Assembly (NCBI RefSeq): GCF_017498565.1
Contig: NZ_CP071794.1
Location: 992,001-1,056,000 of the forward strand
Length of the DNA stretch: 64,000 nucleotides
Direction of reading: 5' to 3'
DNA from: Parasphingorhabdus cellanae
Lineage (GTDB): Bacteria; Pseudomonadota; Alphaproteobacteria; Sphingomonadales; Sphingomonadaceae
Position 1 is the stretch's first letter, and every line of letters starts with the position of its first letter. Below the pieces are notes generated by a model. It ran no database searches. It was not told the origin of the DNA and saw nothing but the letters and a program-made list of their open reading frames with translations. Of the stretch, positions 53,863-63,518 are shown piece by piece. The position numbers were made by a program, and so were the translations under genes.

Positions 53863-53974
53863 TTCATTTCCTTTTTCTATGGCAATCGCCCTTGCCCTTT
53901 TCATTGCTCTTGCGCAAAGTTACGTCTTTGGTCAACCGGGTAGCCGCCCGATCGTCTCAGTCAAAGGATCGTTC

Positions 53975-55558
53975 ATGCCGAAATCGAAAATTTCTCACCT
54001 TGCCCTTTTCTCCGCCTTGTCTGCGCTGACACTTGCGGCTCCCATAAAAGCACAATCTGTTCTTGGATCGGGGGTTCCAGCCAGCACGGTGCCTAACAGC
54101 ACAGAACGTCCAATTGCGTTTGCCGAGCAAGCCCCAGCTGATGCAGGGCTGGTGATCCTAATGCAAGGCGCTGAATTGCCCGACATTCCCGCCCTTTCTT
54201 CTGCCGAACGCAGCGCTTTGGAAGCGGCGATTAATTCTGCCGACTTCAAAGGAAAAACCGGCACCAACCTCGAACTGCGTGGGATTGGTAGCCGTCCGCT
54301 TATCATGTTGGCCGGGGCGGCGCAGTCAGATGACGAAGGGCCAGACTGGAAATCAGCCGCTGGCAGTGCGGTGCAAAAGCTGATGAAGGAAGGTACAGAA
54401 TTAGCGCTAGTCGGGGCTCCTGATGCCGCTGCGATGGCTGATGCAGCACTTGGCTTGGATCTCGGCCAATATCGTTTTGACAGGTATCAAACTGATAATG
54501 AGACCGCCCCCGCCAGCCAACAGGTGATAATTTCCGGCCCGCAAGCATCCGCTGCACAAAGTCTCTGGAACAGTCGCCACAAACATCTTGCTGATAGTGT
54601 CAGAATGGTCCGCGATCTTCAGAGCGAGCCAGCCAACACGCTCTATCCGCAGAGCTTTGTTGATCGGGTCAGTGCTGCCTTTAAGGGCGTCCCGAACATC
54701 CGCATCGAAATTCTTGACGAGGCAGCGATGCGGAAAATGAATATGGGCGCGATTGTCGGTGTCGGTCAGGGCAGCCCGCGCGGTTCGCGGATGATGGTGG
54801 TCAGATATACCGGCGGAAGCGGCGCGCCGCTGGCGTTGGCTGGCAAGGGGATTACGTTTGACACGGGCGGCATCTCGATCAAGCCCAACAAGGGCATGTG
54901 GGCGATGAAGGCCGATATGTCAGGCGCCGCCGCTGTAATGGGTGCCACATTGTCGCTCGCCAAAAGCCGCGCACCAGTCAATATTGTGGCAATTGCTGCA
55001 CTGGCCGAAAACATGCCTGGTGCCAATGCCCAGCGCCCTGGTGATGTGGTGCGGACTTATGGCGGCAAGACCATCGAAATCCTCAGCACGGACGCTGAGG
55101 GTCGATTGGTGCTGGCAGATGCTGTGCAATATGTGGCAGATCGTTACAAACCATTTGCACTGGTTGATATCGCGACTTTAACGGGATCGGTCGGACGTGC
55201 GGTCGGTGATCAATATGCGGGACTATTTGCACGGGAGGACGCCATTGCCGATCGCCTGTTGAAAGCCGCTGATGACACTGGCGAGCATTTGTGGCGGCTG
55301 CCTCTGCATCCCGCTTATGCCAAAGCCATTCGGTCAGACATTGCCGATGTAAAAAATTCCGGTGTAACAGATGCACCGGGCGCCAGCGCAGGGGCTCATT
55401 TTATCGGCTATTTTATCGATGAATCCATGCCTTGGGCGCATTTGGATATTGCTGGTGTGGACTGGAATAAATCCGCAAAGCCGCTGACACCCAAAGGGGC
55501 GTCCGGCTTTGGTGTGCGCTTGCTGGATCAACTTGCGCGCGACTGGACCGCCAAATAG
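53975..55558 (+). CDS. Leucyl aminopeptidase (M17), exported
   Basis: A 527-residue M17 metallopeptidase with a signal peptide (LALFSALSALTLAAPIKAQS), so it is secreted to the periplasm, unlike the usual cytoplasmic PepA. The two-metal active site is visible: GKGITFDTGGISIKP (Lys and Asp ligands, about 290-304), MKADMSGAAAVMG and STDAEGRLVLADA (about 370), where the usual N of NTDAEGR is replaced by S. I start at 53975 (AAAGGATC upstream); the frame is open back to 53747 through the divergent promoter region. Confidence 0.93.
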   Translation: MPKSKISHLALFSALSALTLAAPIKAQSVLGSGVPASTVPNSTERPIAFAEQAPADAGLVILMQGAELPDIPALSSAERSALEAAINSADFKGKTGTNLELRGIGSRPLIMLAGAAQSDDEGPDWKSAAGSAVQKLMKEGTELALVGAPDAAAMADAALGLDLGQYRFDRYQTDNETAPASQQVIISGPQASAAQSLWNSRHKHLADSVRMVRDLQSEPANTLYPQSFVDRVSAAFKGVPNIRIEILDEAAMRKMNMGAIVGVGQGSPRGSRMMVVRYTGGSGAPLALAGKGITFDTGGISIKPNKGMWAMKADMSGAAAVMGATLSLAKSRAPVNIVAIAALAENMPGANAQRPGDVVRTYGGKTIEILSTDAEGRLVLADAVQYVADRYKPFALVDIATLTGSVGRAVGDQYAGLFAREDAIADRLLKAADDTGEHLWRLPLHPAYAKAIRSDIADVKNSGVTDAPGASAGAHFIGYFIDESMPWAHLDIAGVDWNKSAKPLTPKGASGFGVRLLDQLARDWTAK

Positions 55559-55574
55559 GCCTTGTAACAAATAT

Positions 55575-55647
55575 TTGTCCCGTTCCCTTGTGTGATAATA
55601 TTATCACTCCATATCCATTGAGAACTATGAATGAGGGAACGGGACAA
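55575..55647 (+). promoter_or_regulatory. clpB heat-shock promoter enclosed by a 14-bp inverted repeat
   Basis: TTGTCCCGTTCCCT (55575-55588) and AGGGAACGGGACAA (55634-55647) are perfect inverses. Between them lies a sigma-32-like promoter (CTTG at 55587, CCATAT at 55609) with a 16-bp palindrome (GTGATAATATTATCAC, 55592-55607) between the boxes. The right arm contains the clpB ribosome site and the first base of its ATG. Confidence 0.65.
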
Positions 55648-58244
55648 TGAATCTCGAGAAATTTACCGATCGCGCCAAAGGCTTTTTGCAATCCGCTCAG
55701 ACTGTAGCGATCCGCATGAACCATCAGCAGATTACCGCTGCGCATTTGCTCAAGGCATTACTGGAAGATGATCAGGGCATGGCGGCGGGCTTGATCGCAA
55801 AAGCCGGTGGCAATGCAAAGCAGGCGCATACTGATATAGACACAGCGCTTGATAAAATTCCAGCCGTATCAGGTAGCGGCGCCCAACAGACGCCGGGTTT
55901 GAATAATGACGCTGTGCGTGTGCTGGATCAGGCTGAACAGGTCGCCGACAAAGCAGGGGACAGCTATGTTACTGTTGAGCGTTTGTTACTTGCGCTTACC
56001 CTGTCAAAGGATACCGCCGCCGGAAAGGCTTTGACTGATGCTGGCGTTACTCCAGATGCCTTGAACAGCGCGATCAACGAGTTACGCGGCGGGCGCACAG
56101 CTGACACCGCCTCTGCCGAGGACCGCTATGACGCGATGAAGAAATTTGCCCGCGACCTCACCGAAGCGGCACGCGAAGGTAAGATGGATCCCGTTATCGG
56201 GCGCGATGAGGAAATCCGCCGCACCATTCAAATTCTCGCTCGCCGGACCAAGAACAATCCCGTACTGATCGGTGAACCTGGCGTCGGCAAGACCGCCATT
56301 GCTGAGGGACTAGCGCTGCGCATTGCCAATGGTGACGTGCCGGATAGCCTGAAAGATCGCCGCTTGATGGCGCTCGACATGGGCGCACTGATTGCTGGCG
56401 CGAAATATCGCGGAGAATTTGAAGAACGGCTAAAAGGCGTACTTGACGAAGTGCGTGGTGCAGATGGTGAAATCATCCTGTTTATTGATGAAATGCATAC
56501 TTTGATCGGTGCTGGCGCTTCTGAAGGTTCCATGGATGCCAGCAACCTGCTTAAGCCAGCCTTGGCGCGCGGCGAACTGCATTGCATCGGCGCGACCACC
56601 CTCGATGAATATCAGAAGCATGTCGAAAAAGACCCTGCCCTGCAGCGGCGATTCCAGCCCGTTGTTATTGGCGAACCGACGGTCGAAGATACGATCTCGA
56701 TCCTGCGCGGCCTAAAAGAGAAATATGAATTGCACCATGGCGTTCGGATTACCGATGGGGCATTGGTCAGCGCAGCCACCCTGTCGCACCGCTATATTTC
56801 GGATCGTTTTTTACCCGACAAAGCCATCGACTTGATGGACGAAGCCGCATCGCGCATCCGAATGGAAGTGGAGTCCAAACCGGAAGAAATCGAAACGCTC
56901 GATCGGCGGATTATCCAGTTGAAGATTGAACGTGAGGCGCTGTCGAAAGAAAATGATGATGCGTCTAAAAGCCGTCTCGAAACGCTGGAAAAAGAGCTCG
57001 CAGAAGTGGAGCAACAATCCACCGAATTGACCACCCGCTGGCAGGGCGAGAAGGACAAGATTCACGCTGAGGCTCATCTTAAAGAACAGCTGGATGCGGC
57101 AAAACTGGAACTGGAGCAGGCCGAACGCGCCGGAGATCTCGCTAAGGCTGGAGAACTGAGTTATGGTAAAATTCCTGATCTGACCAGACAGCTGGAAGAG
57201 GCTTCCGGCGCTACCGAAGGCGCCATGTTGCGCGAAGAAGTGGTCAGTGAAGATATTGCATCCGTTGTATCACGTTGGACGGGCATACCCGTCGATAAAA
57301 TGCTGGAAGGCGAGCGCGAAAAGCTACTCGCTATGGAAGAACTGATCGGCAAGCGGGTCATTGGTCAGAAAGATGCGATTGACGCCGTATCCGCGGCTGT
57401 CCGTCGGTCCCGCGCTGGATTGCAGGACCCTAATCGCCCACTCGGCAGCTTTTTGTTTCTTGGCCCCACCGGTGTCGGCAAGACAGAGCTGACCAAGGCA
57501 CTGGCAGGCTTCCTGTTTGATGATGACCAGGCGATGGTCCGCATCGATATGTCCGAATTCATGGAAAAGCACAGTGTCGCGAGGCTAATCGGCGCGCCTC
57601 CAGGCTATGTTGGTTATGAAGAAGGAGGCGTACTCACCGAAGCGGTGCGCAGACGCCCCTATCAGGTGATCCTGTTTGACGAAGTCGAGAAAGCCCATGG
57701 CGATGTGTTCAATGTGCTGCTGCAAGTGCTCGATGATGGTCATCTTACTGATGGTCAGGGGCGCAAAGTCGATTTCTCCAACACGTTGATCATCCTTACA
57801 TCGAACCTTGGCAGCCAGTATATGGCCAATCTCAAAGATGACGAGAAGGTCAAGGATGTCGAACCACAAGTGATGGAAGTCGTCCGCGCGCATTTCCGTC
57901 CGGAATTTCTCAACCGTCTCGACGAGATCATCCTGTTCCACCGGCTGGCCGAGGAACATATGGCTCCGATCGTCGAAATTCAGGTCGCGCGGGTGCAGAA
58001 ACTGTTGAAAGATCGCAAGATCATTCTCGAACTGACAGACGCCGCAAAAAGGTGGCTCGGCCGGGTCGGCTATGATCCGGTTTACGGTGCACGGCCTTTA
58101 AAACGCGCGATCCAGAAATATCTGCAAGACCCGCTAGCTGACATGATCCTGCGCGGTAATGTGCCAGATAATAGCATCGTGCAAATTGACGAGGGCGATG
58201 GTGCGTTAAAAATGGAGCCGGTGGCTGTCGAAGCAGAAGGTTGA
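55647..58244 (+). CDS. clpB: ClpB disaggregase
   Basis: An 865-residue AAA+ chaperone that works with DnaK to dissolve aggregates. N-domain ([20 protein letters not shown]... about 1-150); first ATPase with Walker [10 protein letters not shown] (about 210), [11 protein letters not shown]; coiled-coil middle domain (about 410-530); second ATPase Walker [16 protein letters not shown] (about 606), FDEVEKAH, and sensor [16 protein letters not shown]. Length is normal. It has its own heat-shock promoter and lies 89 bp downstream of the aminopeptidase. Confidence 0.97.
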   Translation: MNLEKFTDRAKGFLQSAQTVAIRMNHQQITAAHLLKALLEDDQGMAAGLIAKAGGNAKQAHTDIDTALDKIPAVSGSGAQQTPGLNNDAVRVLDQAEQVADKAGDSYVTVERLLLALTLSKDTAAGKALTDAGVTPDALNSAINELRGGRTADTASAEDRYDAMKKFARDLTEAAREGKMDPVIGRDEEIRRTIQILARRTKNNPVLIGEPGVGKTAIAEGLALRIANGDVPDSLKDRRLMALDMGALIAGAKYRGEFEERLKGVLDEVRGADGEIILFIDEMHTLIGAGASEGSMDASNLLKPALARGELHCIGATTLDEYQKHVEKDPALQRRFQPVVIGEPTVEDTISILRGLKEKYELHHGVRITDGALVSAATLSHRYISDRFLPDKAIDLMDEAASRIRMEVESKPEEIETLDRRIIQLKIEREALSKENDDASKSRLETLEKELAEVEQQSTELTTRWQGEKDKIHAEAHLKEQLDAAKLELEQAERAGDLAKAGELSYGKIPDLTRQLEEASGATEGAMLREEVVSEDIASVVSRWTGIPVDKMLEGEREKLLAMEELIGKRVIGQKDAIDAVSAAVRRSRAGLQDPNRPLGSFLFLGPTGVGKTELTKALAGFLFDDDQAMVRIDMSEFMEKHSVARLIGAPPGYVGYEEGGVLTEAVRRRPYQVILFDEVEKAHGDVFNVLLQVLDDGHLTDGQGRKVDFSNTLIILTSNLGSQYMANLKDDEKVKDVEPQVMEVVRAHFRPEFLNRLDEIILFHRLAEEHMAPIVEIQVARVQKLLKDRKIILELTDAAKRWLGRVGYDPVYGARPLKRAIQKYLQDPLADMILRGNVPDNSIVQIDEGDGALKMEPVAVEAEG

Positions 58245-58275
58245 TCTTGCACGTGCTGCTGATGTTCGGCAGGTA

Positions 58276-59325
58276 ATGGCTATGATCAATACTGTGCAAA
58301 AAAATGATATGTTGAGCGATGCCAGCTATTTGGCTCATCGCTATGACGAAGTGAATGACGCGTTCCGGTTCCTTTCGATCCCACGCGAAGTCCATCGGCG
58401 ATGCACGTTCATCACAGATGAGCACCTTCCCAATGTGGATAAGTTTAAAGCTATTGCTCGTTCGGAGCTTGTGGATGCATCACTAGTGACCGCACCCGTG
58501 CATTTCATATTCCATTCCGCCTATTGCTGCTCGACCATGCTCGCCCGGGCATTTGACATCGAGGGCGTGTCGATGGGATTGAAAGAACCCGTTGTCCTGA
58601 ACGATATGATCGGTTGGCGGCGGCGCGGCGCTGACCCGGCGCAGCAGCAAAAGGTTATCGACCAAAGCCTGAGCCTTCTCGCCCGGCCATTTGGCGCGGA
58701 TCAAGCGGTCATCATTAAACCTTCCAACATATGCAACCCCCTGGCCATCGATATGCTCCGGATGCGCCCTGATGCTAAGGCCCTTTTGCTCTATGCGCCG
58801 ATTGAGGGTTTTCTCAAATCCATCGCCAAAAAGGAAATGTGGGGCCGGATCTGGGTGCGCGATGTCCTGATCGGTACATTGAAAGACGGTTATGCGATTG
58901 GCGGTTTTTCTCAAGATGAATTGTTGCAACTGACGGACCTGCAAGTTGCCGCAATCGGTTGGCTGTCGCAGCATGCGCTATTTGCGAAAATCATTGCAGA
59001 AGTTGGCAAAGATCGTGTTAAAACGCTTGATAGCGAAACGTTTTTGGCGCGTTCCCCGGAAACGATTGCGGCTCTCTCGACGCTCTATGGTCTAAAAATG
59101 AATGACCGGCAGATCAGCGATGTTGTTCAAGGTCCTGCCTTCACCAGCCATTCCAAACTGGATCAGGGTAAGCCAGGCGAAGTTTTTGATGCGAAGGCGC
59201 GGGGGAAAGAGCAACAAAAAATCGCGGAAGTACATGGCACCGAGATTGATATGGTGGCGACTTGGGCGAAAGCGGTAGCCGACAGCCAGGGGATTAAATT
59301 GGATATTGGTTCAACGTTGCTTTGA
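58276..59325 (+). CDS. Hypothetical protein with sulfotransferase-like phosphate-binding motif
   Basis: A 349-residue soluble protein. VHFIFHSAYCCSTMLARAFDIEGVSMGLKEP (about residues 77-107) looks like the 5'-phosphosulfate loop of PAPS-dependent sulfotransferases, and VIIKPSNICNPLAIDMLRMRPDAKALLLYAPIEGFLKSI resembles the 3'-phosphate region. The rest has no family I can name. It lies 31 bp after clpB and may be cotranscribed. No acceptor substrate can be deduced. Alternative start at 58282. Confidence 0.65.
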   Translation: MAMINTVQKNDMLSDASYLAHRYDEVNDAFRFLSIPREVHRRCTFITDEHLPNVDKFKAIARSELVDASLVTAPVHFIFHSAYCCSTMLARAFDIEGVSMGLKEPVVLNDMIGWRRRGADPAQQQKVIDQSLSLLARPFGADQAVIIKPSNICNPLAIDMLRMRPDAKALLLYAPIEGFLKSIAKKEMWGRIWVRDVLIGTLKDGYAIGGFSQDELLQLTDLQVAAIGWLSQHALFAKIIAEVGKDRVKTLDSETFLARSPETIAALSTLYGLKMNDRQISDVVQGPAFTSHSKLDQGKPGEVFDAKARGKEQQKIAEVHGTEIDMVATWAKAVADSQGIKLDIGSTLL

Positions 59326-59348
59326 ATTTTTATCCACAATTAGGATTG

Positions 59349-59633
59349 TCACTGGTAAAAGCCGGGCTCGTTAGATTCTACGAAATCTCTCGATTCTTTA
59401 GAACCTTTGCGCACATATTCTTTCCATTGGCTGTTAGTCATGCAGATACGTCTCTTTTTTACGCGTGATCCAATAACGGGCTCCGACCGGCATCGAACAT
59501 AGTCTGGATGACTTCGGTCGGTAATTTTTTCATCTTTCTTTTCCGTAGACATGCTCTCCGAAGCTGCCAATATCGGCGGCGCTGAAACAACACATATTCC
59601 GGTAAGAAAGACCGCTGATAACGTGTAGCGCAT
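59349..59633 (-). CDS. Small exported protein, paralog 1 of a tandem pair
   Basis: 94 residues: signal peptide (YTLSAVFLTGICVVSAPPILAA), a charged linker, and a conserved core ITDRSHPDYVRCRSEPVIGSRVKKRRICMTNSQWKEY with two Cys that may form a disulfide. The following gene is a clear relative. No named family known to me. It sits downstream of the large TonB receptor region on the same strand. Confidence 0.75.
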   Translation of the reverse strand: MRYTLSAVFLTGICVVSAPPILAASESMSTEKKDEKITDRSHPDYVRCRSEPVIGSRVKKRRICMTNSQWKEYVRKGSKESRDFVESNEPGFYQ

Positions 59634-59646
59634 GTAATAATCCCGA

Positions 59647-59958
59647 CTAATTGCTGGTCGACCCTGACTGATGGTCTTTCACAAACTCATTTGCGCGCCT
59701 GTTACCTTCAGCATTAAATTGCTTCCATTGGCGGTTGGTCATACATATTCGCTTTTTCTTGACGCGAGAGCCAATTACAGGCTCCGAGCGGCAACGCACA
59801 AAGTCGGGATCTCTGCGATCGGTTATCTTTTTCGGCTTTTTTGCAGCTTCAGAAGTATCCACCGACGTTTCTTCGGAGGTCAATTCAGCAGAAACCATGG
59901 CAGGCGTTGTTAACAGGGACGATCCGATGACTAAGAGCGTGTATTTACGTATATTCAT
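59647..59958 (-). CDS. Small exported protein, paralog 2 of a tandem pair
   Basis: 103 residues: signal peptide (MNIRKYTLLVIGSSLLTTPAMVSAE), an acidic linker, then KKITDRRDPDFVRCRSEPVIGSRVKKKRICMTNRQWKQF. The core is about 85% identical over 30 positions to paralog 1, while linkers and tails differ. The start at 59958 is backed by GGAGA upstream. Thirteen bp separate the two genes; the terminator at 60012-60048 lies just upstream of this gene. Confidence 0.75.
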   Translation of the reverse strand: MNIRKYTLLVIGSSLLTTPAMVSAELTSEETSVDTSEAAKKPKKITDRRDPDFVRCRSEPVIGSRVKKKRICMTNRQWKQFNAEGNRRANEFVKDHQSGSTSN

Positions 59959-60011
59959 AATTATCTCCAGAAGCTCAATAAAGTTATACGCAGCTGTGTA
60001 CATGTTACAAC

Positions 60012-60048
60012 AAAAAAGGGCGAGCCTTGCGGCCCGCCCTTTTTTTTT
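60012..60048. terminator. Bidirectional intrinsic terminator
   Basis: GGGCG-a-GCC pairs with GGC-c-CGCCC; six A precede and nine T follow. It ends the large TonB receptor message (minus strand) and could work both ways. Confidence 0.85.
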
Positions 60049-60064
60049 GTCTAAACCCGAAGGA

Positions 60065-63000
60065 TTAGAAGCTGAATTTCACCGCAGCAGCGAAACGGCG
60101 ACCCAATGCATCATAAGATGACGGGTAAACGTTACCACTGTTAAACGCTGTTGAACCAACATCGGAACCAACATTTGTTGGTTTGTTGTCGAACAGGTTA
60201 CGAATTGTTAGAGTCAGCTGGACGTTGTCGCTGATTTCCCACTGACCGGTGAGGTCGAAGTAATGCTCCGCACCGATGTTGAGGAATTCAGGCTGAACAA
60301 TACAACCACCTGGATCAGCACCCAAGAAGTCTGGGCAGTCCTGATCGGCCACTGGCAACAAGTTACCCATACCATCTTCATTGGCAAGCTGGGCAGCTGC
60401 AACTTCAGCAGCAAACTGAGCTGGTTCATATTCAACACCATCCAGGTAACGCCACAGGAGTGACAACCGGAATTCATCGTTAAATGTGACCGAAGTCCGC
60501 TGACTAAAGCCGAATTCAGGCTGAATGGATGGGCAGTTCACACTGTAAAAACCAACACATTCACGGTTCAAGCTGCCTGGCGTTGCCTGGAACAAGTTCT
60601 TGTTCGTCCAGGTTCCGTTGAAGGACAGGTTCAAACCGATATTATCGGTAATGTCGGTGCGATAATTGATCGAAAGATCAATACCATCGGTTTCGATTGC
60701 ACCCAAGTTGGTCAGGTTCAAAGGAAGGCCCGGTGTATCTGCAGCCGATCCAGACAAGCTACCGTCCAGTGGATTACGACGGATCGCAAGACACTCAGCG
60801 CTTGTTGGGTCGCGGTTGAAGATGAAACACGCATCGCTAGCATCACCCGGTGCTGGGGTAGTAATAGCGTCCGTCACTTCAATGTTCCAGTAGTCAACGG
60901 TTACTGCAAGACCAGGAACAGCAGCTGGCTCAGCCAAGAAACCAACCGTCCAGGTTTTTGCAGTCTCGGTGCCGAGGTTCAGATTACCACCAGTAGTAAC
61001 GTTTACTTGACCAGCCACTGGGTCATTGATTGACCCAATGCTGCCAGCCGGCGCACCTTGAGCGAGGCAGATTGCACGAAGCGTCGCATCAGTAGTTGGC
61101 GCAGCACCGGCACATGGATCGCTACCAAGGTTACTCAAACCAGTTGCAACCGGCGTAAACAGCTCACCGATATTTGGTGCGCGTGAAGAACGCTGATAGT
61201 TACCACGGATTTTCAGGCCGATAATAGGTTCCCAAGCACCGCCTGCTTTCCAAGTAAACTCGGTACCAGCAGTTGAATAATCGGAATAACGTGCGCCAAG
61301 CTCAACAGTGAGGCTTTCAGCAAATGGCATGCCTTCGAGCACTGGAATAACCAGTTCACCGAATGCGTCATAAACGTCATAACTACCTGTGATGTCAGGA
61401 GCAGCACCGCCGCCGCCAACAACCGCACCCGGTGTCTGAGAAGCTTCGTCACTACGACGGGTCGCACCGAACTCACGATACTCGCCACCAACAGCGAAGC
61501 TAATTGGCGTTTCTGTGATACCCCAGCCAAAGTCACCCGCGACCAATGCGTTGACTTGAGCCAGTGAAGTAGCTGTAATAACCTGCTGAGTCAGAGAGAA
61601 CGTGTAGTCAATCTGCTCTTGGGTAAGACTACCCAGTGGTCCGAGAAGGTTGATTGGAACACAACCAGCTTCAGCTGTTGCACCAACATTTGGATCAGCC
61701 ACACAAGTGGTAGCATCCGTAGCGATCAGAGCATTTTGCAAACGAGCAGCCCGTGCAAAACCAGACTGACGCTGGATCCGCTCACTCTCACCATAGCCAC
61801 CGGAAAGATCCCAGGTGATGCTGTCGGTGATGTTACCACGTGCGCCAACAACAAAGTTGAACACAGTGCTGGTGAAGTCAGAGTTACGCGTGCCCGCTTC
61901 AACAGAACGACGGCGAATACCGAGGTTCACAGTATCATAGTTCGGGTTTGCCACTTCAGGCGTATTCGGATCACCATCATTGTCAAATGTTGGGCCGAAC
62001 GGGGTGTCGAGCAGAAGCTGACACTGAGCAGGTGTTCTTGCCTGAACACCATCGGTGTTGGGATCAATATCATCACCAGCACAAATTGCCTGACCAATAA
62101 CGTCATTCAGGAATGGGTTACCGTAGTTCAACGAATAAGTGTTGAAGAATGAACCACCTGGAGCAATGATTGTCGAAACGGTCTGCTTGGAAAATGAGGC
62201 CTGTGCATATACTTCAACAGCATCGCTGACTTCATAACGTCCCTGACTGAACAGGTTGAACCGCTCAAATGGTGTCTGGAAAATGTTGAACGGGTTAAAG
62301 TTGAACAGGTTCGAAGACGCTGGGTCAAGGCCTGTACCGTCAGCATTAATCTGAGCACTTACCGGACCACGAAGGTTGGCGGGAACAGAGTTGGATGAAC
62401 CACCAGCAGCACCGGTGAAAGAACCAATGTTGAATTCAGAGAACGAACGGTCGCCCTGGAAAACAGCATCTTGATCCTGATAGCCAACGCTCAATACCAC
62501 GTTACCGCGGCCATCGTCGAAGTTAGCACCAATTGTAAGGTCGCCACGGAAGACGTTTCCGTCGCCCTGTTCGGTGATCTGCTCACTCAGGTTCAATTCA
62601 ACACCAGCAAAATCTTGCTTGGTAATGAAGTTAACAACACCGGAGATAGCATCAGCACCGTAAGTGGTGGTCGCGCCGCCGGTCAGAATGTCCGTACGCT
62701 CGATAACAGCCAGCGGAATGTTGTTAAGGTCAACACGGCCGGTTGTATCAGCTGGAACATAACGACGTCCGTCCAAAAGGACCAAGTTACGCTGAGAGCC
62801 GAGGTTACGTAGGTTAACGAAGGAAGAACCGCCATTACCATTGTTAACCGCAGAACCAATGCTTGGAACCGAGCTAGGAAGTTCGCGAAGGAACTGCTCA
62901 GCAACGTTTGTCTGACGAAGCTCAAGTTCTTCAGAGGTTACAACGCCAACTGGGCTAGAAAGCTCTAGGTTAGGGTTAGTAATACGAGAACCGGTAACAA

Positions 63001-63130
63001 CGATGACTTCCTCATCGACTGCATCCGCGTCCTGCACGTCTTGATCCTGCGCATAGGCAGGTGCTGAAACCATTGCGAGGCCAAGCACCAAAGGTGCAGC
63101 GCCGCTTTTCAGCTTCGTAAATTTTTTCAT
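60065..63130 (-). CDS. Large TonB-dependent outer-membrane receptor, 1021 residues
   Basis: Signal peptide (GAAPLVLGLAMVSAPAYAQ), a TonB-box-like region EEVIVVTGSRITNPNLELSSPVG, plug domain (LRELPSSVPSIGSAVNNGNGGSSFVNLRNLGSQRNLVLLDGRRYVPADTTGRVDLNNIPLAVIERTDILTGGATTTYGADAISGVVNFITKQDF, about 70-175) and a long barrel ending RFAAAVKFSF. The LRxLGxxRxLVLLDGRR and GGATTTYGADAISGVVNFI blocks mark the sphingomonad-type receptor subfamily. The size is at the upper end. Ligand unknown. Own terminator at 60012-60048. Confidence 0.93.
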   Translation of the reverse strand: MKKFTKLKSGAAPLVLGLAMVSAPAYAQDQDVQDADAVDEEVIVVTGSRITNPNLELSSPVGVVTSEELELRQTNVAEQFLRELPSSVPSIGSAVNNGNGGSSFVNLRNLGSQRNLVLLDGRRYVPADTTGRVDLNNIPLAVIERTDILTGGATTTYGADAISGVVNFITKQDFAGVELNLSEQITEQGDGNVFRGDLTIGANFDDGRGNVVLSVGYQDQDAVFQGDRSFSEFNIGSFTGAAGGSSNSVPANLRGPVSAQINADGTGLDPASSNLFNFNPFNIFQTPFERFNLFSQGRYEVSDAVEVYAQASFSKQTVSTIIAPGGSFFNTYSLNYGNPFLNDVIGQAICAGDDIDPNTDGVQARTPAQCQLLLDTPFGPTFDNDGDPNTPEVANPNYDTVNLGIRRRSVEAGTRNSDFTSTVFNFVVGARGNITDSITWDLSGGYGESERIQRQSGFARAARLQNALIATDATTCVADPNVGATAEAGCVPINLLGPLGSLTQEQIDYTFSLTQQVITATSLAQVNALVAGDFGWGITETPISFAVGGEYREFGATRRSDEASQTPGAVVGGGGAAPDITGSYDVYDAFGELVIPVLEGMPFAESLTVELGARYSDYSTAGTEFTWKAGGAWEPIIGLKIRGNYQRSSRAPNIGELFTPVATGLSNLGSDPCAGAAPTTDATLRAICLAQGAPAGSIGSINDPVAGQVNVTTGGNLNLGTETAKTWTVGFLAEPAAVPGLAVTVDYWNIEVTDAITTPAPGDASDACFIFNRDPTSAECLAIRRNPLDGSLSGSAADTPGLPLNLTNLGAIETDGIDLSINYRTDITDNIGLNLSFNGTWTNKNLFQATPGSLNRECVGFYSVNCPSIQPEFGFSQRTSVTFNDEFRLSLLWRYLDGVEYEPAQFAAEVAAAQLANEDGMGNLLPVADQDCPDFLGADPGGCIVQPEFLNIGAEHYFDLTGQWEISDNVQLTLTIRNLFDNKPTNVGSDVGSTAFNSGNVYPSSYDALGRRFAAAVKFSF

Positions 63131-63518
63131 GTTATTCCAGTCCCTTATTCTGGAGGAGCAGGGCCCCCAATGGCCCGCTTCTATGGTTGTCCAATCGAAT
63201 CAAACACGTTTTGGACACGCGCTTAACTCCATTGGAATGGCTGGCAGATGCCGCAATTGCACTATTGTGTAAAGCTACTGTTCAGGTTTGATGGGCAGTT
63301 TTGTAGAGAATGTAACTATTTTGTCACAGTCGCTGCTGCGTATTGGTCACCAATTGAACGCACTGAAACATTCTTTTTAATGCACTGAATTCCAATAGTT
63401 ATCTGGAATTCCTGTTCGCCATATTGCGCCACGCAGCTGTTATGCTAGTGCTGGACCGAATTTTGGGATTGCGCCAATATTGCTCAGCAGTGCATCTCAT
63501 TGGCAAAGGAGTGGGTAC
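63131..63518. other. 388-bp intergenic stretch
   Basis: Divergent control region of the large TonB receptor (minus strand) and the last gene (plus strand). I see no gene and no clear repeat or promoter match in it. Confidence 0.5.
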
